NCBI GenBank assembly: GCA_963745765.1
Contig: CAVUYQ010000026.1
Span: forward strand, 62,001-126,000
Source: Ww85 sp963745765
GTDB taxonomy: Bacteria > Desulfobacterota > Desulfobulbia > Desulfobulbales > Desulfocapsaceae
DNA length: 64,000 nucleotides
Direction: 5' to 3'
Below are positions 36,293 through 45,564 of the stretch, in pieces. The stretch's first letter is position 1. Every line of letters starts with the position of its first letter. Position numbers and translations under genes: made by a program. The notes beneath the pieces were generated by a model that had not been told where the DNA came from, ran no database searches, and was given only the letters and a program-made list of their open reading frames with translations.

Positions 36293-38041
36293 ATGGCTCA
36301 ATCAGAAGCAAAGGTTGTCATAGACAGCGGACAAAGCAAACTGTCTGATCTATGGACCAAGGAGGATTATCTGGCCATCTGGCTCGGTTTCCTCATCATT
36401 GCGGTTTGTCTCATAGCCTATCTTGGTTTCGGGCCAAAGGCTGACTTTGCTCCAAAGATGCAAGAAGCTCTGCAGATCCGGGCTGCCGAGGAGATGAAGG
36501 CGCCCTTCAGGACCATTGCCTGGTATAAGGCGGACAGTGCAACAAACCTCAAGGCTTCAAGTGCATCAGATTTTGGTAAATTCATGTCCCACTGGACCAA
36601 GAAACCAGGCAGCTGGAAATCAAACCCGGTTCAGGCCTTCATCCGCTCGGAAGCCGAGACCAACGCAATGAACGACAAGGCGATGCCCGCCTATGAAGAA
36701 GCAAAGGCCAAGGCCGCCGACTCCTTGAGCGCAGCAACGCAGGCAGAGAAAGCTGCCGCAGCAGCAGGCTTCAAGGACCAGGCGCTGAACGATGAGGCGA
36801 CAAAAAAGATTTCCGCCTGGCGCGCGGCCGAGAAAAAATCTGCTTCAGCCAAGGGCAAAGCAACCAATAAACCATACAACGTCGTGCCGACCCTTATTGG
36901 CATGTGTCTCTTCCTGATTGTGTTTTTCGGTATCGGTAATATGCTGATGGGTCGCAACGCGGTTGAATTCGCCAAAGGATTCGTCATCGTTTTCCTTGTT
37001 GCCGTGCTTGCCTACCTGCTTGGCGGGCAGGCGATCTGCAGACAGTACGGCTTTGGAGCCGAGGCCTGGGGCATCGTGCTCGGCATGATAATCGCCAACT
37101 CTATCGGCACACCGAAATGGGTGCTTCCGGCCTGCCAAGTGGAATTCTTCATCAAGACAGGTCTCGTTCTGCTCGGTGCGGAAGTGCTCTTCAGTAAGAT
37201 TCTGTCCATCGGTATCCCGGGTATTTTCGTGGCCTGGGTGGTTACCCCGGTGGTGCTGATATCGACCTATATTTTCGGTCAAACTGTCATCAAGATGCCA
37301 TCGAAGACACTGAACATTGTCATATCAGCTGACATGTCGGTCTGCGGCACATCAGCCGCAATCGCCACCGCCGCCGCCTGTCGGGCGAAAAAAGAGGAGT
37401 TGACCCTGGCCATCGGTCTGTCTCTAGTCTTCACATCAATCATGATGATCGCCATGCCGGCCTTCATCAAGGGCGTTGGTATGCCCGAGATCCTCGGCGG
37501 AGCCTGGATGGGCGGAACCATCGACTCCACAGGTGCGGTGGCCGCAGCCGGAGCCTTCCTCGGTGATAAAGCCCTTTATGTCGCGGCAACCATCAAGATG
37601 ATCCAGAACGTCATGATCGGCGTCACGGCTTTCTGTGTTGCGCTTTACTGGTGTGTGAAGGTAGAACAGAACGAAACTGAAAAACGAACGGTCGGCGTTG
37701 GAGAAATCTGGCACCGTTTCCCGAAATTTGTACTCGGCTTTCTTGTCGCATCCATCCTGTTCTCATTCATCGATGGTAAAATGGCTGATGGAATGAGTGA
37801 GGCGCTTATCGAACAAGGTGCAGTTCGCGGTGGCACCCGCCTCCTGCGCGACTGGTTTTTCGTCCTGTCGTTTGCCGCTATCGGCCTTTCCACCAACTTC
37901 AGGGAACTGGCCAAGTACTTCAAGGGCGGCAAACCGCTGATCCTGTATGTCTGTGGACAGAGTCTCAACCTTGTTCTCACATTGACCATGGCGTACATCA
38001 TGTTCTACCTGGTGTTCCCTGAAATCACGGCAAGAATCTAA
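36293..38041 (+). CDS. YeiH/UPF0324 family membrane transporter, N-terminally extended
   Basis: 582 residues against about 340-350 for YeiH. Residues about 28-50 form a membrane helix, then a long Ala/Lys-rich hydrophilic segment (about 55-195). The conserved ten-helix domain follows from about residue 197. Family motifs: GIVLGMIIANSIGTPKW, KTGLVLLGAEVLFSKI, ADMSVCGTSAAIATAAACRAKKEE, and MGGTIDSTGAVAAAGAFLGD. Members are described as putative sulfate or anion exporters; the function is not firmly known. A hairpin and two small genes follow and may belong with it. Confidence 0.85.
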   Translation: MAQSEAKVVIDSGQSKLSDLWTKEDYLAIWLGFLIIAVCLIAYLGFGPKADFAPKMQEALQIRAAEEMKAPFRTIAWYKADSATNLKASSASDFGKFMSHWTKKPGSWKSNPVQAFIRSEAETNAMNDKAMPAYEEAKAKAADSLSAATQAEKAAAAAGFKDQALNDEATKKISAWRAAEKKSASAKGKATNKPYNVVPTLIGMCLFLIVFFGIGNMLMGRNAVEFAKGFVIVFLVAVLAYLLGGQAICRQYGFGAEAWGIVLGMIIANSIGTPKWVLPACQVEFFIKTGLVLLGAEVLFSKILSIGIPGIFVAWVVTPVVLISTYIFGQTVIKMPSKTLNIVISADMSVCGTSAAIATAAACRAKKEELTLAIGLSLVFTSIMMIAMPAFIKGVGMPEILGGAWMGGTIDSTGAVAAAGAFLGDKALYVAATIKMIQNVMIGVTAFCVALYWCVKVEQNETEKRTVGVGEIWHRFPKFVLGFLVASILFSFIDGKMADGMSEALIEQGAVRGGTRLLRDWFFVLSFAAIGLSTNFRELAKYFKGGKPLILYVCGQSLNLVLTLTMAYIMFYLVFPEITARI

Positions 38042-38060
38042 TAGCAACCGATAACCAAGG

Positions 38061-38087
38061 CAGCCGGGGGACTACCTCCCCCGGCTG
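38061..38087 (+). terminator. Hairpin after the YeiH-like gene
   Basis: CAGCCGGGGG (38061-38070) pairs perfectly with CCCCCGGCTG (38078-38087). No T-run. It lies 20 bases past the stop and 12 before the next gene, so partial termination or processing is likely. Confidence 0.6.
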
Positions 38088-38098
38088 GACGGGAAGAC

Positions 38099-38341
38099 AT
38101 GGAATCAACAGTCACCAGCAATCTGCCTCAACGGGCACGAAATTTCATTCTGTCATTTGTCGCCGCGTTGTTGTTCATCTTTGTTTTCCTGCCGTTTTTG
38201 ACCAATTCATTTGGCATCCTGAGTCGTATGGCTGCCTGTCTTGATGAAAACGGAATCGACCCGTCCCGCTATTATTATACGGATGTCGACCAGGTAAAAG
38301 AAGCGGAACAGTACCTGACATCCGTCCTCAAGCCAGAATAG
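38099..38341 (+). CDS. Small membrane protein of unknown function
   Basis: 80 residues. One membrane helix (about 14-36: FILSFVAALLFIFVFLPFL) then a soluble tail rich in Asp, Tyr and Glu (SRYYYTDVDQVKEAEQYL). No family recognised. It lies directly behind the YeiH-like gene and ahead of another membrane-anchored unknown, so the three probably act together. Confidence 0.6.
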   Translation: MESTVTSNLPQRARNFILSFVAALLFIFVFLPFLTNSFGILSRMAACLDENGIDPSRYYYTDVDQVKEAEQYLTSVLKPE

Positions 38342-38428
38342 ATCACGGCTGGAAGGTCTCATTTTTCCTGCAGTGGACGTCTGTTGTATATGGCAGACCA
38401 TTTTTAATAATCTAAGTGGAAGATGCTC

Positions 38429-39019
38429 ATGACCGAAGGCTCCATTGAAGAGAGGAAAAGGCAGATTCTCAAGCACGAAGAATCGATGGCCCATCAGCTC
38501 GCCCGCAGGGTAATTGACAAGCCGGTCCCACCGATCTGGATGATACTTATCCCGATTTTTTTTGTTTTTCATGCCTGGAAAATCAAAGAGTACGCCAAGG
38601 GACTGAAAGATTTCGCAGAACATTATCTCCTCTCCAGACGCCGTGCCCTCGATACTGCCTACGAGGCTGCGGAGAGTGGCAAGGAGCCTGATATCGAAAA
38701 GCTGCTGGAAAACGGCACAACTATTCCCGCCAGTGCCCGTTCCTGCTACCGTACATGGATAACTCTCCTTGTCGACCACTTCCGCAACCTGCTGGCAGCA
38801 AGGGGAAACAGCACTCCGGAGTTGATCCGGAACCATTACCGGAAAAAAGCCACCTATCTGCTATTCATCAACCAGCTCAATACGGCAGAGTATGCCTATA
38901 ACATTGCGCTGTTGCCGAAAATAGAGGGGGACCAGCAGGACATTCGTTATGTACTCGAGAAGATGGAACGGGGTATTGCGGATCTTCATCGCCAGGAGGC
39001 TGACGAGATTTTTTCATAA
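38429..39019 (+). CDS. Membrane-anchored protein of unknown function
   Basis: 196 residues. A charged N-terminus (EERKRQILKHEESMAHQLARR), a membrane segment at about 34-48 (PIWMILIPIFFVFHAW), then an all-helical charged domain. Start 38429 follows GGAAG at a normal spacing. Not recognised beyond this. Context suggests a partner of the YeiH-like transporter. Confidence 0.65.
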   Translation: MTEGSIEERKRQILKHEESMAHQLARRVIDKPVPPIWMILIPIFFVFHAWKIKEYAKGLKDFAEHYLLSRRRALDTAYEAAESGKEPDIEKLLENGTTIPASARSCYRTWITLLVDHFRNLLAARGNSTPELIRNHYRKKATYLLFINQLNTAEYAYNIALLPKIEGDQQDIRYVLEKMERGIADLHRQEADEIFS

Positions 39020-39722
39020 TCATGCCGGCCTGGATAAAACAGTAATCAGGATTTACGACATTGTGGCCGTATAATTCAATATTTTTCAGTAGTTGAATTG
39101 TTAGGAATGATCTGTAGTGTCATGATAATTAGGATAAGTATCGATTTCTGACGAAAAGTATGGATCAAATCGGCAGACTCCTTCTTCTTGGGGTGAAGAA
39201 CTTCTCGGGAGGCATAATGATACAAGCCTCTGCATCAAGACTGCAATTGTAAACTGACATTGAGACCTTGAGGTTGCCAGGTCGAACCTGAGCCATTTCC
39301 GTGTGTGGCTCGACTTGAGGCGTCTACTGAGAGGTCATCTTGCGGAAGCCGCTGATCATGGTGCCCTTGGCAGGAATTGTCTTGACGCAAAGACTCCCAT
39401 TTATGGTTAAAGTTGTTAAGTAGTTTCCATCCTGAAACAGCGCTTTTCCCCTAACTTGTCGTTACCCTCAAATTTTAATCCTCGGAATATCAATTATATG
39501 CCTGCGGTTAAATTTATCGAGCGCCTAGATTTAGGTAAAAATCGCTCATTTCCGGACGAAAACTAAGTAGTCTCCTCCCTATCTGGTGTTGTGAGAAATC
39601 ATTGGAAATATTTTGATATTGCCATTGATACGTTGGCCGGTTCAATAGGTCGAACGATGTTAACGAACCTTGTCATTCGTTATTGTATCCCCGTGCACCA
39701 TATTTCCGCTTTGGTTATTGCT
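39020..39722. other. Intergenic region with a decayed MITE copy
   Basis: About 700 bases with no recognised gene. It contains MITE copy 2. Part of 39240-39420 might be old coding sequence but no family was identified. Confidence 0.5.
39443..39515. repeat. MITE-like element, copy 2 (decayed)
   Basis: Shares the core AAATTTTAATCCTCGGAATA through CGGTTAAATTT (39470-39515) and the flanking TGTCGTTA..CTC segment with copies 1 and 3. The terminal inverted repeats are not recognisable here. Confidence 0.7.
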
Positions 39723-40625
39723 TTAATCCGGAACAGCATGGATTACCTGGTACAAGCGTTCGACCAGGGCCTGATTGTAACCATGAGAAGTCATGTTGGC
39801 GGTGATGCGCCCTCTGATGGGGAACCCGAGCAAATAGAGGTCTCCGATCAAATCCAATATCTTGTGGCGCACGAATTCGTCGGGATAACGGAGTTTCGTA
39901 TTGATGACTTTGCCTTCGTGCATGATGATATGGGAGTTGAGATATCCACTACCAATCTTTCCAAGCCTCTGGGCCATTTCAATATTATCAAAGGTATTAA
40001 ATGATCGGGCAGGGGCTATCTCCTCTGTAAAAGATTTTTTTTCGGGATTGAAAGTGAAAATCTGTTCACCTATCGGTGGAGGATAATCAACCCTCATTAC
40101 TATTTCGAATCCTTCAAAAGGCTCGGCGTAGAGATGTTTTTCATGCCTCTCTTCTTTTCCCACGCCTATCTTTTGTCGGATGACAGCAACCCTGGAGACA
40201 GCCTGCTGTTCCATGATCCCAGCCTGCGTTATAAGGTCACAGAAGCCATTGGCGGAACCATCTATGTTCGGTACCTCGTCGTCGACCTTTATGAGCACGT
40301 TGGTGATGCCGTATATAGAAAAGATGGCCATCAGGTGCTCAACAGTGCGTACCTGTTGCCTGCCGTTATCCAAGGTCGTGGAGTTAGCAGAAAAGTTCTT
40401 CGATGAGATAGTTTGGGGATAATTTTCTAACGAGGTGATATGTCCACGGATGATTTGACCGTCGAGTGTTTGAAAGACGATACCTTCGTTAATCCCCAGA
40501 GGGCTGAGGATAATGCCTGTTTTCCGACCACTCAAAAGCCCAACACCGTTAAGGACAACATTCTCCCTGATGGTACGTTGAGGTTCAGGAGAATCTACTA
40601 CATCCACAATCCCGGGGTTTATCAA
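39723..40625 (-). CDS. lpxC: UDP-3-O-acyl-N-acetylglucosamine deacetylase LpxC
   Basis: 300 residues from a TTG start; catalyses the committed step of lipid A synthesis. Zinc ligands and catalytic residues align: Glu96-His97 (VEHLMA), His254 and Asp258 (HKILDLIGD), and His281 in TSHGYN. The spacing of 27 residues between His254 and His281 is that of characterised LpxC. The PARSF segment is also present. Upstream, the LpxC frame stays open through the end of a receiver-domain gene, so the protein may originally have been the C-terminal half of a receiver-LpxC fusion. Confidence 0.93.
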   Translation of the reverse strand: MINPGIVDVVDSPEPQRTIRENVVLNGVGLLSGRKTGIILSPLGINEGIVFQTLDGQIIRGHITSLENYPQTISSKNFSANSTTLDNGRQQVRTVEHLMAIFSIYGITNVLIKVDDEVPNIDGSANGFCDLITQAGIMEQQAVSRVAVIRQKIGVGKEERHEKHLYAEPFEGFEIVMRVDYPPPIGEQIFTFNPEKKSFTEEIAPARSFNTFDNIEMAQRLGKIGSGYLNSHIIMHEGKVINTKLRYPDEFVRHKILDLIGDLYLLGFPIRGRITANMTSHGYNQALVERLYQVIHAVPD

Positions 40626-41049
40626 GCGGCCCGCACTGGTAGTGTCGAGTCCTGTATCCGAAGGAAAGGTCGAGACCTGTCTTGATAGGGCGATGCTTAA
40701 TGGCAGATTTCACCTTATCAAGCAAAACTTCAAGATGCAGTGGTTTTTCCATAAAATCGCAGGCACCGGCCTTTATGGCAGAAACCGCTGTCTCGATGCC
40801 AGCATGTCCGCTCATCATGATGATGGGGAGTGCGGGGAATCGTTCTTGTAAACGTTTCAGAAGTTGCAAACCGTCTATGCCTGGGAGCCAGATATCCAGC
40901 AAAACGAGAGAGGGCTCCAGAATATCGAGGCTTTGCCAGAAACTCTCTGCATCCTGAAACTCTATGGTCTTATATCCTTCGTCCGTCAGGATGTTCGAAA
41001 CTGTGGAGCAGATATGGGGCTGATCGTCAACTATACAAATAGGATTCAT
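40585..41049 (-). CDS. Response regulator receiver domain upstream of lpxC
   Basis: 154 residues, a single REC domain. Phosphoacceptor Asp52 sits in VLLDIWLPG, the acidic pair is Asp8-Asp9 (IVDDQ), the Thr/Ser switch is Ser80 and the conserved Lys is Lys102 (MEKPL). After about residue 120 the sequence loses similarity (RTRHYQCGPLDKPRDCG) and overlaps lpxC in another frame. It probably lost its frame with a C-terminal LpxC domain. A stand-alone receiver cannot be excluded. Confidence 0.8.
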   Translation of the reverse strand: MNPICIVDDQPHICSTVSNILTDEGYKTIEFQDAESFWQSLDILEPSLVLLDIWLPGIDGLQLLKRLQERFPALPIIMMSGHAGIETAVSAIKAGACDFMEKPLHLEVLLDKVKSAIKHRPIKTGLDLSFGYRTRHYQCGPLDKPRDCGCSRFS

Positions 41050-41137
41050 GTCATTTGTGTCCTATATACGTTTCAAAATAGACTCTTAAAGCTTGTAAGA
41101 TGAGTGATTTTACGGAAGAGTGCAATAATGCTTTTCA

Positions 41138-41452
41138 TCATCGTCGGCATTTGCAACTTAATATTGCCAGTTCGCATCTGTTTACTGATGTCAATGCCGA
41201 CAATTTGAACTTCCTGAAATTGAGCGCGCCCATCTGGTAGCTGCCGGATTGCACCAGTGCAATGGTCTTTGAGTGGTCGCCACTGGAGCCAACTTTGGAG
41301 AATAGTTCTTCAGGCGCTATGCCAAATTGTTGGCGCAGATAATACTTGGGGATCAGGCGGCCGGAAGTGGAGTCTTTCGAACCAAAAGTGAAGTATATTC
41401 CTGTGTAAACATCGGGATCTGATGCCGCTCCCTGGGAAAAGGGGAAAAGCAC
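41138..41452 (-). pseudogene. PhnD-like phosphonate/phosphite binding-protein remnant
   Basis: The middle of a phosphonate-type binding protein is visible: YTGIYFTFGSKDSTSGRLIP followed by KYYLRQQFG and SSGDHSKTIALVQSG. The STSG motif and the downstream sGsH-like helix are typical of PhnD. Neither the signal peptide nor the C-terminal domain is present, and no transporter partner is nearby. It is a decayed fragment. Confidence 0.65.
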
Positions 41453-41887
41453 TGTAGGTGGAGATTATTCAATATAGGCCCTAAAGCCAGGTTAGCTGCC
41501 TGACGAATAATAATGGTTTGATGATCCTCGTTTGAAAAGGCAGTTGTTCTGGCGGTGGTGCTGTGTTATAAGATACAATTTAATGCAGCGCTCCGGAACC
41601 GGTTCTCAAGCGGCTTCAAAGCCTGTGCATAATCTTCAGTGGAATGAGGATGTTAAGGACACGCGGAAAAAACGAACCGATACAGCTCATTTGCCCGGGA
41701 TGTCGTCCTCGGATGATTCCATCTGCCTCTGGATGGCCTGCCGATGTCTCCTCAGCGCAAAGAGAATCGAATGGTAATCGAGGAGCTTCCGGACCAAGGA
41801 AAGTCTTACTGATTGTGGCTGATTCAAGCAGTTGTCAATTGAGACAGACTGCCTGATTTTCAAAAGACCAACAAAAAGGAGAAAACA
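41453..41887 (+). other. Intergenic region before the amino acid ABC operon
   Basis: About 435 bases with no recognised gene or clear promoter. A good ribosome site (AAAAAGGAGAA) precedes the binding-protein ATG at 41888. Confidence 0.5.
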
Positions 41888-42688
41888 ATGAAAAGAATGG
41901 CAATGATGTTTGTAGTCCTGGCGATAGCGCTGACGCTGACCGCAGGAAGCGTCCTGGCCGGTGCTCTTGACGAGATCCAGAAAAGAGGGAAACTTCGTGT
42001 CGGTATGGAACCGGGATACATGCCGTTTGAGCTGACCAACAAGAAAGGCGAGATTATCGGCTTCGACGTTGATATGGCACAACGGATGGCAAAAGCGATG
42101 GATGTAGAGCTGGAACTGGTATCGACAGCCTGGGATGGTATTATTCCGGCACTGCTCACCGACAAGTTTGACATCCTGATGTCCGGCATGACCCTGACTC
42201 AGCAGCGCAATATGAGTATAAACTTTGCCCAGCCCTATATCGTTATCGGTCAATCGGTTCTGGTCGCCAAAAAATTCGAGGGCATGGTGAATAATTACCG
42301 CGATCTCAATGACCCGAAATATACTATCGGTTCAAAACTCGGTACAACCGGTGAGCAGGCAGCAAAGCGGATGATCCCCAACGCCAAATATATATCATAT
42401 GAGACTGAGCAGGAAGGTGTTCTGGAACTGATTAACGGCAAAATCGATGCTTTTGTCTACGACATGCCCTACAACGCCATCGCCTTTGTTCAGCGCGGCA
42501 GTGACAAGATCTATCATCTGAGCGAGCCCTTCACCTATGAGCCGCTTGCCTGGGCCGTTAAAAAAGGTGATGTCGATTTCCTGAACTGGCTCAATAACTT
42601 CATGTTCCAGATTAAAAATGACGGAACCTACGAGAAGATTTATAAGAAGTGGTTCGAGAGTGATGAGTGGTTAAAAGAAATCCAGTAA
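41888..42688 (+). CDS. Polar amino acid ABC transporter substrate-binding protein
   Basis: 266 residues, periplasmic. Signal peptide 1-25 (KRMAMMFVVL, hydrophobic, LAGA). Mature start LDEIQKRGKLRVGMEPGYMPFEL with IGFDVDMAQRMAKAM is the SBP family 3 pattern, and the DMPYNAIAF segment lies in the C-lobe. Its permease and ATPase follow, forming a three-gene operon. The exact amino acid is not readable. Confidence 0.93.
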   Translation: MKRMAMMFVVLAIALTLTAGSVLAGALDEIQKRGKLRVGMEPGYMPFELTNKKGEIIGFDVDMAQRMAKAMDVELELVSTAWDGIIPALLTDKFDILMSGMTLTQQRNMSINFAQPYIVIGQSVLVAKKFEGMVNNYRDLNDPKYTIGSKLGTTGEQAAKRMIPNAKYISYETEQEGVLELINGKIDAFVYDMPYNAIAFVQRGSDKIYHLSEPFTYEPLAWAVKKGDVDFLNWLNNFMFQIKNDGTYEKIYKKWFESDEWLKEIQ

Positions 42689-42706
42689 GCCATAGGTGGA
42701 GTGAGC

Positions 42707-43666
42707 GTGAAATTAACCGATAAAATATGGTTCTGGAAAATAGTGCTGGCAGTTATTCTGTTGGTGATTTCTGCCAGCATTTACGGTTCAGTCTCAAGGA
42801 TTGACTACCATTGGCGCTGGTACCGGGTCCCGCAGTATTTTTTCTACAAGGCCGATGATCCGCTGAAGAGTCCCTTTGACGGTACGGTTGAAAAGATAAA
42901 GAAATCCGGTAAGCAAGCAGAGGTGTTCCTGCTGTCCGAGACCGGAGAGACGCTGGTGTTGCCTGTTGATGCCAACTCGATCAAAGTTTCTGAAAACGAG
43001 GACCTGTTTGAAGGCGATACGATTGGCTACAAGATAGAATGGCACATGGGACCGCTGCTCATGGGGCTCTGGACGACCATGTGGATATCTGCGGTGGCCA
43101 GTGTCCTCGGGTTGATTCTTGGTCTTGTTGCAGGGCTGATGAAGATTTCCAAAAATTACGCGGTTTCCACCCTGGCGGCTATTTACGTGGAGATCATCCG
43201 CGGCACGCCTTTGCTGGTACAGATCTTTATTGCCTATTTCTTTTTTGGAACGGTATTCAACCTGGATCGTAACGTGGCCGGCATCGGGGCGCTTGCCCTC
43301 TTTGCCGGGGCCTATGTGGCTGAGATTGTCAGGTCAGGAATTCAATCTATCTCGAAGGGACAGATGGAAGCGGCTCGCTCGCTCGGCATGAGTATGCCCC
43401 AGGCCATGATGGATATTATTCTGCCCCAGGCCTTCAAGCGTATCCTGCCGCCGCTTTCCGGACAGTTTATCAGCCTGATAAAGGATTCTTCGCTGGTATC
43501 GGTCATTGCCATCACCGACCTGACAAAGTCAGGCCGGGAAATTATCACCTCAACCTTTGCCACGTTCGAGATCTGGCTCGTGGTTGCGGCAATGTACCTG
43601 GTCGTCACCTCGGTGCTGTCCCAATTTGTTTTCTACCTGGAACGGAGGCTTGCGATCAGTGATTAG
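42707..43666 (+). CDS. Amino acid ABC transporter permease with inserted lipoyl-like domain
   Basis: 319 residues, about 90 longer than usual. Helix 1 (about 8-28) is followed by a hydrophilic insert (about 40-110) reading KSPFDGTVEKIKKSGKQAE and ending NEDLFEGDTIGYK. This resembles a biotinyl/lipoyl-like beta domain without the modified lysine. The normal permease core then begins GLWTTMWISAVASVLGLILG. The EAA loop reads GQMEAARSLGMSMPQAMMDIILPQAFKRILPP. GTG 42707 is preferred over GTG 42701 because GGTGGAG lies just ahead of it. The ATPase start overlaps its stop. Confidence 0.9.
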   Translation: MKLTDKIWFWKIVLAVILLVISASIYGSVSRIDYHWRWYRVPQYFFYKADDPLKSPFDGTVEKIKKSGKQAEVFLLSETGETLVLPVDANSIKVSENEDLFEGDTIGYKIEWHMGPLLMGLWTTMWISAVASVLGLILGLVAGLMKISKNYAVSTLAAIYVEIIRGTPLLVQIFIAYFFFGTVFNLDRNVAGIGALALFAGAYVAEIVRSGIQSISKGQMEAARSLGMSMPQAMMDIILPQAFKRILPPLSGQFISLIKDSSLVSVIAITDLTKSGREIITSTFATFEIWLVVAAMYLVVTSVLSQFVFYLERRLAISD

Positions 43667-44393
43667 AGCGGAAAACGTCGTTAAGATTTTCAGCGGCCGC
43701 GGTGTTACGGTTCGGGCGGTTGACGGGGTTTCGACCACGGTCGACAAGGGTGAGGTCGTCGTGATTATCGGGCCTTCCGGTTCCGGTAAATCAACCTTTA
43801 TACGCTGTGTCAACGCCCTTGAAAAGTTTAACGGGGGACATGTCTTTATTGATGGTGTTGATATTGCCGACCACAAAACCAATCTCAATAAGATCCGGGC
43901 CGAGGTTGGAATGGTTTTCCAGCAGTTCAACCTCTTTCCCCATAAGACCGTGCTGGACAACCTGACACTGGCCCAGATGCGGGTCCGGAAACGAAGCAGA
44001 AAAGTCGCCTGCGAAAAAGCCCGGATGCTCCTTAACAAGGTGGGAATCCCTGAAAAAGAGGATGAATACCCGTCGCGCCTCTCCGGAGGTCAGCAGCAGC
44101 GGGTGGCCATAGCCAGGGCACTGGCCATGGACCCCAAAGTTATGCTGTTTGACGAACCGACCTCTGCCCTTGACCCTGAAATGGTCGGTGAAGTTCTTGA
44201 TGTTATGAAGCAGCTTGCCCGTGAAGGAATGACCATGATGGTGGTGACCCATGAGATGGGTTTTGCCCGGGAAGTGGCTGACCGGGTACTCTTCATGGAT
44301 GAAGGCAAGATAGTTGAAAAAGGTACTCCGGAGCATTTCTTTACTGCCCCGCGTGAAGATCGAACCAAACTTTTTCTGAAGCAGGTGCTTTAG
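43659..44393 (+). CDS. Amino acid ABC transporter ATP-binding protein (GlnQ-like)
   Basis: 244 residues. Walker A GPSGSGKSTFIRC, Q-loop VFQQFNLFPHKTVLDNLTL, signature LSGGQQQRVAIARA, Walker B VMLFDEPTSALDPEM, and switch His in VVTHEMGFA. It starts at a GTG overlapping the permease stop, behind CGGAGG. It energises the upstream permease. It is similar in sequence to the aapP product at 28.4 kb. Confidence 0.94.
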   Translation: MIRAENVVKIFSGRGVTVRAVDGVSTTVDKGEVVVIIGPSGSGKSTFIRCVNALEKFNGGHVFIDGVDIADHKTNLNKIRAEVGMVFQQFNLFPHKTVLDNLTLAQMRVRKRSRKVACEKARMLLNKVGIPEKEDEYPSRLSGGQQQRVAIARALAMDPKVMLFDEPTSALDPEMVGEVLDVMKQLAREGMTMMVVTHEMGFAREVADRVLFMDEGKIVEKGTPEHFFTAPREDRTKLFLKQVL

Positions 44394-44447
44394 CACCGGC
44401 TGTTAACTCAAAAAAAATAAATAATTGTAAGAAGTAGGAGGAAAATC

Positions 44448-45506
44448 ATGCGTTTCACCAGGATGTTGGCAGCCGCACTGATCAGTGTCGGGCTTTGTTT
44501 CTCTCAGGCGGCAGCAAAAGATATGAATGTCGGCTTTGTTTATGTTTCGCCCATCGGTGATGCCGGCTGGTCCTATGCCCATGATCTCGGTCGTCAGGCC
44601 CTTGAGAAGATGGATGGTGTAAAGACCTCTTATGTTGAAGCTGTGCCCGAGGGACCGGATTCGGAGCGTGTTATGCTGAATATGGCCCGCAAAGGCTATG
44701 ATCTTATTTTCGCAACCAGTTTCGGTTATATGGATTCAATGCTCAAGGTTGCCAAGCAGTTTCCCGATGTCATCTTCATGCATTGCTCCGGCTTCAAGAC
44801 TGCAAAGAATATGGGTAACTACTTTGGACGCATGTACCAGGCCCGTTACCTGTCCGGCATGGTTGCCGGTTCGATGACCAAATCCAATATCCTCGGTTAT
44901 GTGGCAGCCTTTCCCATTCCGGAGGTCATCAGGGGCATAAACGCCTTCACCCTTGGTGCCCAGGCCGTGAATCCCGATGTCACTGTCCGCGTTGTCTGGA
45001 CCAAGACCTGGTATGATCCTGCCACAGAAAAAGAGGCTGCCAAGTCACTGCTTGATGTCGGTGCTGATGTTATTGCCCAGCACCAGGATTCACCTGGGCC
45101 GCAGGAAGCAGCCCAGGAAAAGGGTGTTTATTCAATCGGTTACAACTCGGATATGAGTAAATTTGCCCCGAAATCGCATCTTACCGCCCCGATCTGGAAC
45201 TGGGCACCTTTCTATATCGAGACCGTCAAACAAGTTCAGGCAGGAACCTGGAAAGCGGAATCCGTATGGCCGGGTCTTGCCGAAGGCATTGTTGATCTCT
45301 CACCGATGAGCGACATGGTTCCCAAGGAAGTTCAGGCCAGGGTCATGGCCAAAAAAGCTGCCATCATCGCTGGCGAGAAAGTATTCGCCGGCCCGATCAT
45401 GGACCAGAAAGGCGAAGTAAAGGTAGCCGCCGGTTCGTCCATGAGTGATGGTGATATGCTCGGCATGACCTGGTTTGTCAAGGGCGTTATCGGAACAACC
45501 GAATAG
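44448..45506 (+). CDS. BMP family ABC transporter substrate-binding protein (nucleoside-type)
   Basis: 352 residues, periplasmic. Signal peptide 1-24 ends AAAKD. The mature start MNVGFVYVSPIGDAGWSYAHDLGRQAL and DLIFATSFGYMDSMLKVAKQFPDVIF are the Bmp/PnrA pattern. The LSGMVAGSMTKSNILGYVAAF helix is also present. BMP proteins usually bind purine nucleosides. Two permeases, gpt and an ATPase follow. Confidence 0.93.
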   Translation: MRFTRMLAAALISVGLCFSQAAAKDMNVGFVYVSPIGDAGWSYAHDLGRQALEKMDGVKTSYVEAVPEGPDSERVMLNMARKGYDLIFATSFGYMDSMLKVAKQFPDVIFMHCSGFKTAKNMGNYFGRMYQARYLSGMVAGSMTKSNILGYVAAFPIPEVIRGINAFTLGAQAVNPDVTVRVVWTKTWYDPATEKEAAKSLLDVGADVIAQHQDSPGPQEAAQEKGVYSIGYNSDMSKFAPKSHLTAPIWNWAPFYIETVKQVQAGTWKAESVWPGLAEGIVDLSPMSDMVPKEVQARVMAKKAAIIAGEKVFAGPIMDQKGEVKVAAGSSMSDGDMLGMTWFVKGVIGTTE

Positions 45507-45564
45507 ACCGGAAAAGGACGAAAAACGAGGTATTACTGCAGCGGCGATACCTCCTGATAAATCT

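Noticed and set aside
39591..40004. Plus-strand open frame overlapping the 3' end of lpxC
   Set aside because: It is antisense to clear LpxC coding sequence and has no family features.
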